Source of the DNA: Pseudomonadales bacterium | Lineage (GTDB): Bacteria; Pseudomonadota; Gammaproteobacteria; Pseudomonadales; Pseudohongiellaceae | Assembly (NCBI GenBank): GCA_012103535.1 | Contig: WLWQ01000002.1 | Location: forward strand, 806,001 to 870,000 | Length of the DNA stretch: 64,000 bases | Direction of reading: 5' to 3' | In this document: one piece after another, positions 63,615-64,000 of the stretch | How positions within the stretch are numbered: position 1 is the stretch's first letter | How the letters are laid out: each line of letters begins with the position of its first letter | Notes under the pieces: generated by a model | Databases searched by the model: none | What the model saw: the letters and a program-made list of their open reading frames with translations, nothing else | What the model was told of the DNA's origin: nothing | Made by a program: the position numbers and the translations under genes

Positions 63615-64000
63615 TAGTCCTGTCGTAAGCGATCCATGACTTCTCTAATGAGTTCGCTATCGGGGCGTTCTTCCAGTGCATCTTCCCAAACTTGAGTCGC
63701 TTCGTCTTCGCGGCCCATCATCCATAACACTTCGCCGACGTGGGAGGCGACTTCATGGTCGGGAAACACTTCGAATGCACGCCGCAAGTTTGCCAATGCC
63801 TCTTCATAACGACCCAGTTTGTACTGGGCCCAACCGAGACTGTCGATGATCGCCGGATCGTCTGGTGAGATCGCGATAGCGCGCTCGATCAAATCCAGTG
63901 CTTCTTCAAAGCGGGTGGTCTGATCTGCCAGCATATAGCCGAGATGATTAAGGGCGCGGGAATCATCCGGTTGCATGCGAATGATTTGTTGTAAATCTCG
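63614..64000 (-). CDS. TPR-repeat protein, C-terminal part (partial)
   Basis: The open frame runs off the window at 64000; 128 codons are visible. At least three tetratricopeptide repeats: SRALNHLGYMLADQTTRFEEALDLI, AIIDSLGWAQYKLGRYEEALANL and VASHVGEVLWMMGREDEATQVW. Genes of this kind sit upstream of lolB in many Gammaproteobacteria. Ends with a TAATG overlap into lolB. Confidence 0.85.
   Translation of the reverse strand, partial: RDLQQIIRMQPDDSRALNHLGYMLADQTTRFEEALDLIERAIAISPDDPAIIDSLGWAQYKLGRYEEALANLRRAFEVFPDHEVASHVGEVLWMMGREDEATQVWEDALEERPDSELIREVMDRLRQD

Noticed and set aside
1..64000. CRISPR arrays, rRNA, prophage or transposase genes
   Set aside because: Looked for spaced direct repeats, rRNA motifs and recombinase/transposase motifs; none was recognised.

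Overview
The window looks like a chromosomal segment of a marine-type gammaproteobacterium. The evidence is the right-hand housekeeping order on the minus strand (TPR protein, lolB, ispE, tRNA-Gln, prs, rplY, pth, ychF), an E. coli-like elongator tRNA-Met, an FNR with the gammaproteobacterial cysteine spacing, and an envelope rich in PQQ quinoproteins, c-type cytochromes and DUF1592/DUF1552 proteins. I cannot name the species from sequence alone.

Layout. (1) 0-7 kb: a response-regulator tail; a small operon with an ECF sigma factor and a putative membrane anti-sigma protein; an ArsR/SRPBCC pair; a minus-strand run with a frameshifted acyl-CoA synthetase, a signal-peptide-bearing methyltransferase, a lipoprotein sulfatase and a VOC protein. 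(2) 7-14 kb: two cytochrome c fusions to a peptidylglycine-monooxygenase-like dicopper fold (one frameshifted at a TC repeat), a PQQ quinoprotein and twin lipoproteins. (3) 14.2-17.4 kb: an oxygen-sensing module, FixL (haem PAS) with FixJ, a degenerate receiver protein and a divergent FNR. Two perfect FNR boxes, 42 bp apart, lie in front of the degenerate receiver. (4) 17.5-47 kb: an accessory region of secreted proteins: two paralogous pairs (a DLQGVW-motif protein and a haem/propeller protein), a DUF1592-DUF1552-ankyrin operon, a thioredoxin-like protein with an in-frame TGA that I read as selenocysteine, hydrolases, a metalloprotease, an amidohydrolase with a quinoprotein, and small SRPBCC, cupin and SnoaL-like proteins. 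(5) 47-53.9 kb: small minus-strand genes, many for membrane proteins. In 52.2-53.7 kb they are separated by attC-like imperfect palindromes, so this looks like an integron cassette array with no visible integrase (CALIN). (6) 53.9-56.5 kb: an EAL phosphodiesterase and an amber-interrupted HD-GYP protein. (7) 56.7-64 kb: tRNA-Met, an M20 peptidase and the housekeeping run.

How it may fit together (inference): regions 2 and 4 encode a periplasmic/outer-envelope oxidative degradation capacity (PQQ dehydrogenases, c-haem proteins, copper-monooxygenase-like proteins, hydrolases, sulfatase), and region 3 senses oxygen. No regulatory link between them was seen. Four genes are broken: two by frameshifts and two by in-frame TAG codons. 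TAG is a normal stop elsewhere in the window. The most notable item is the TGA at 28801-28803, which sits exactly where a catalytic cysteine is expected and is followed by a SECIS-like hairpin.
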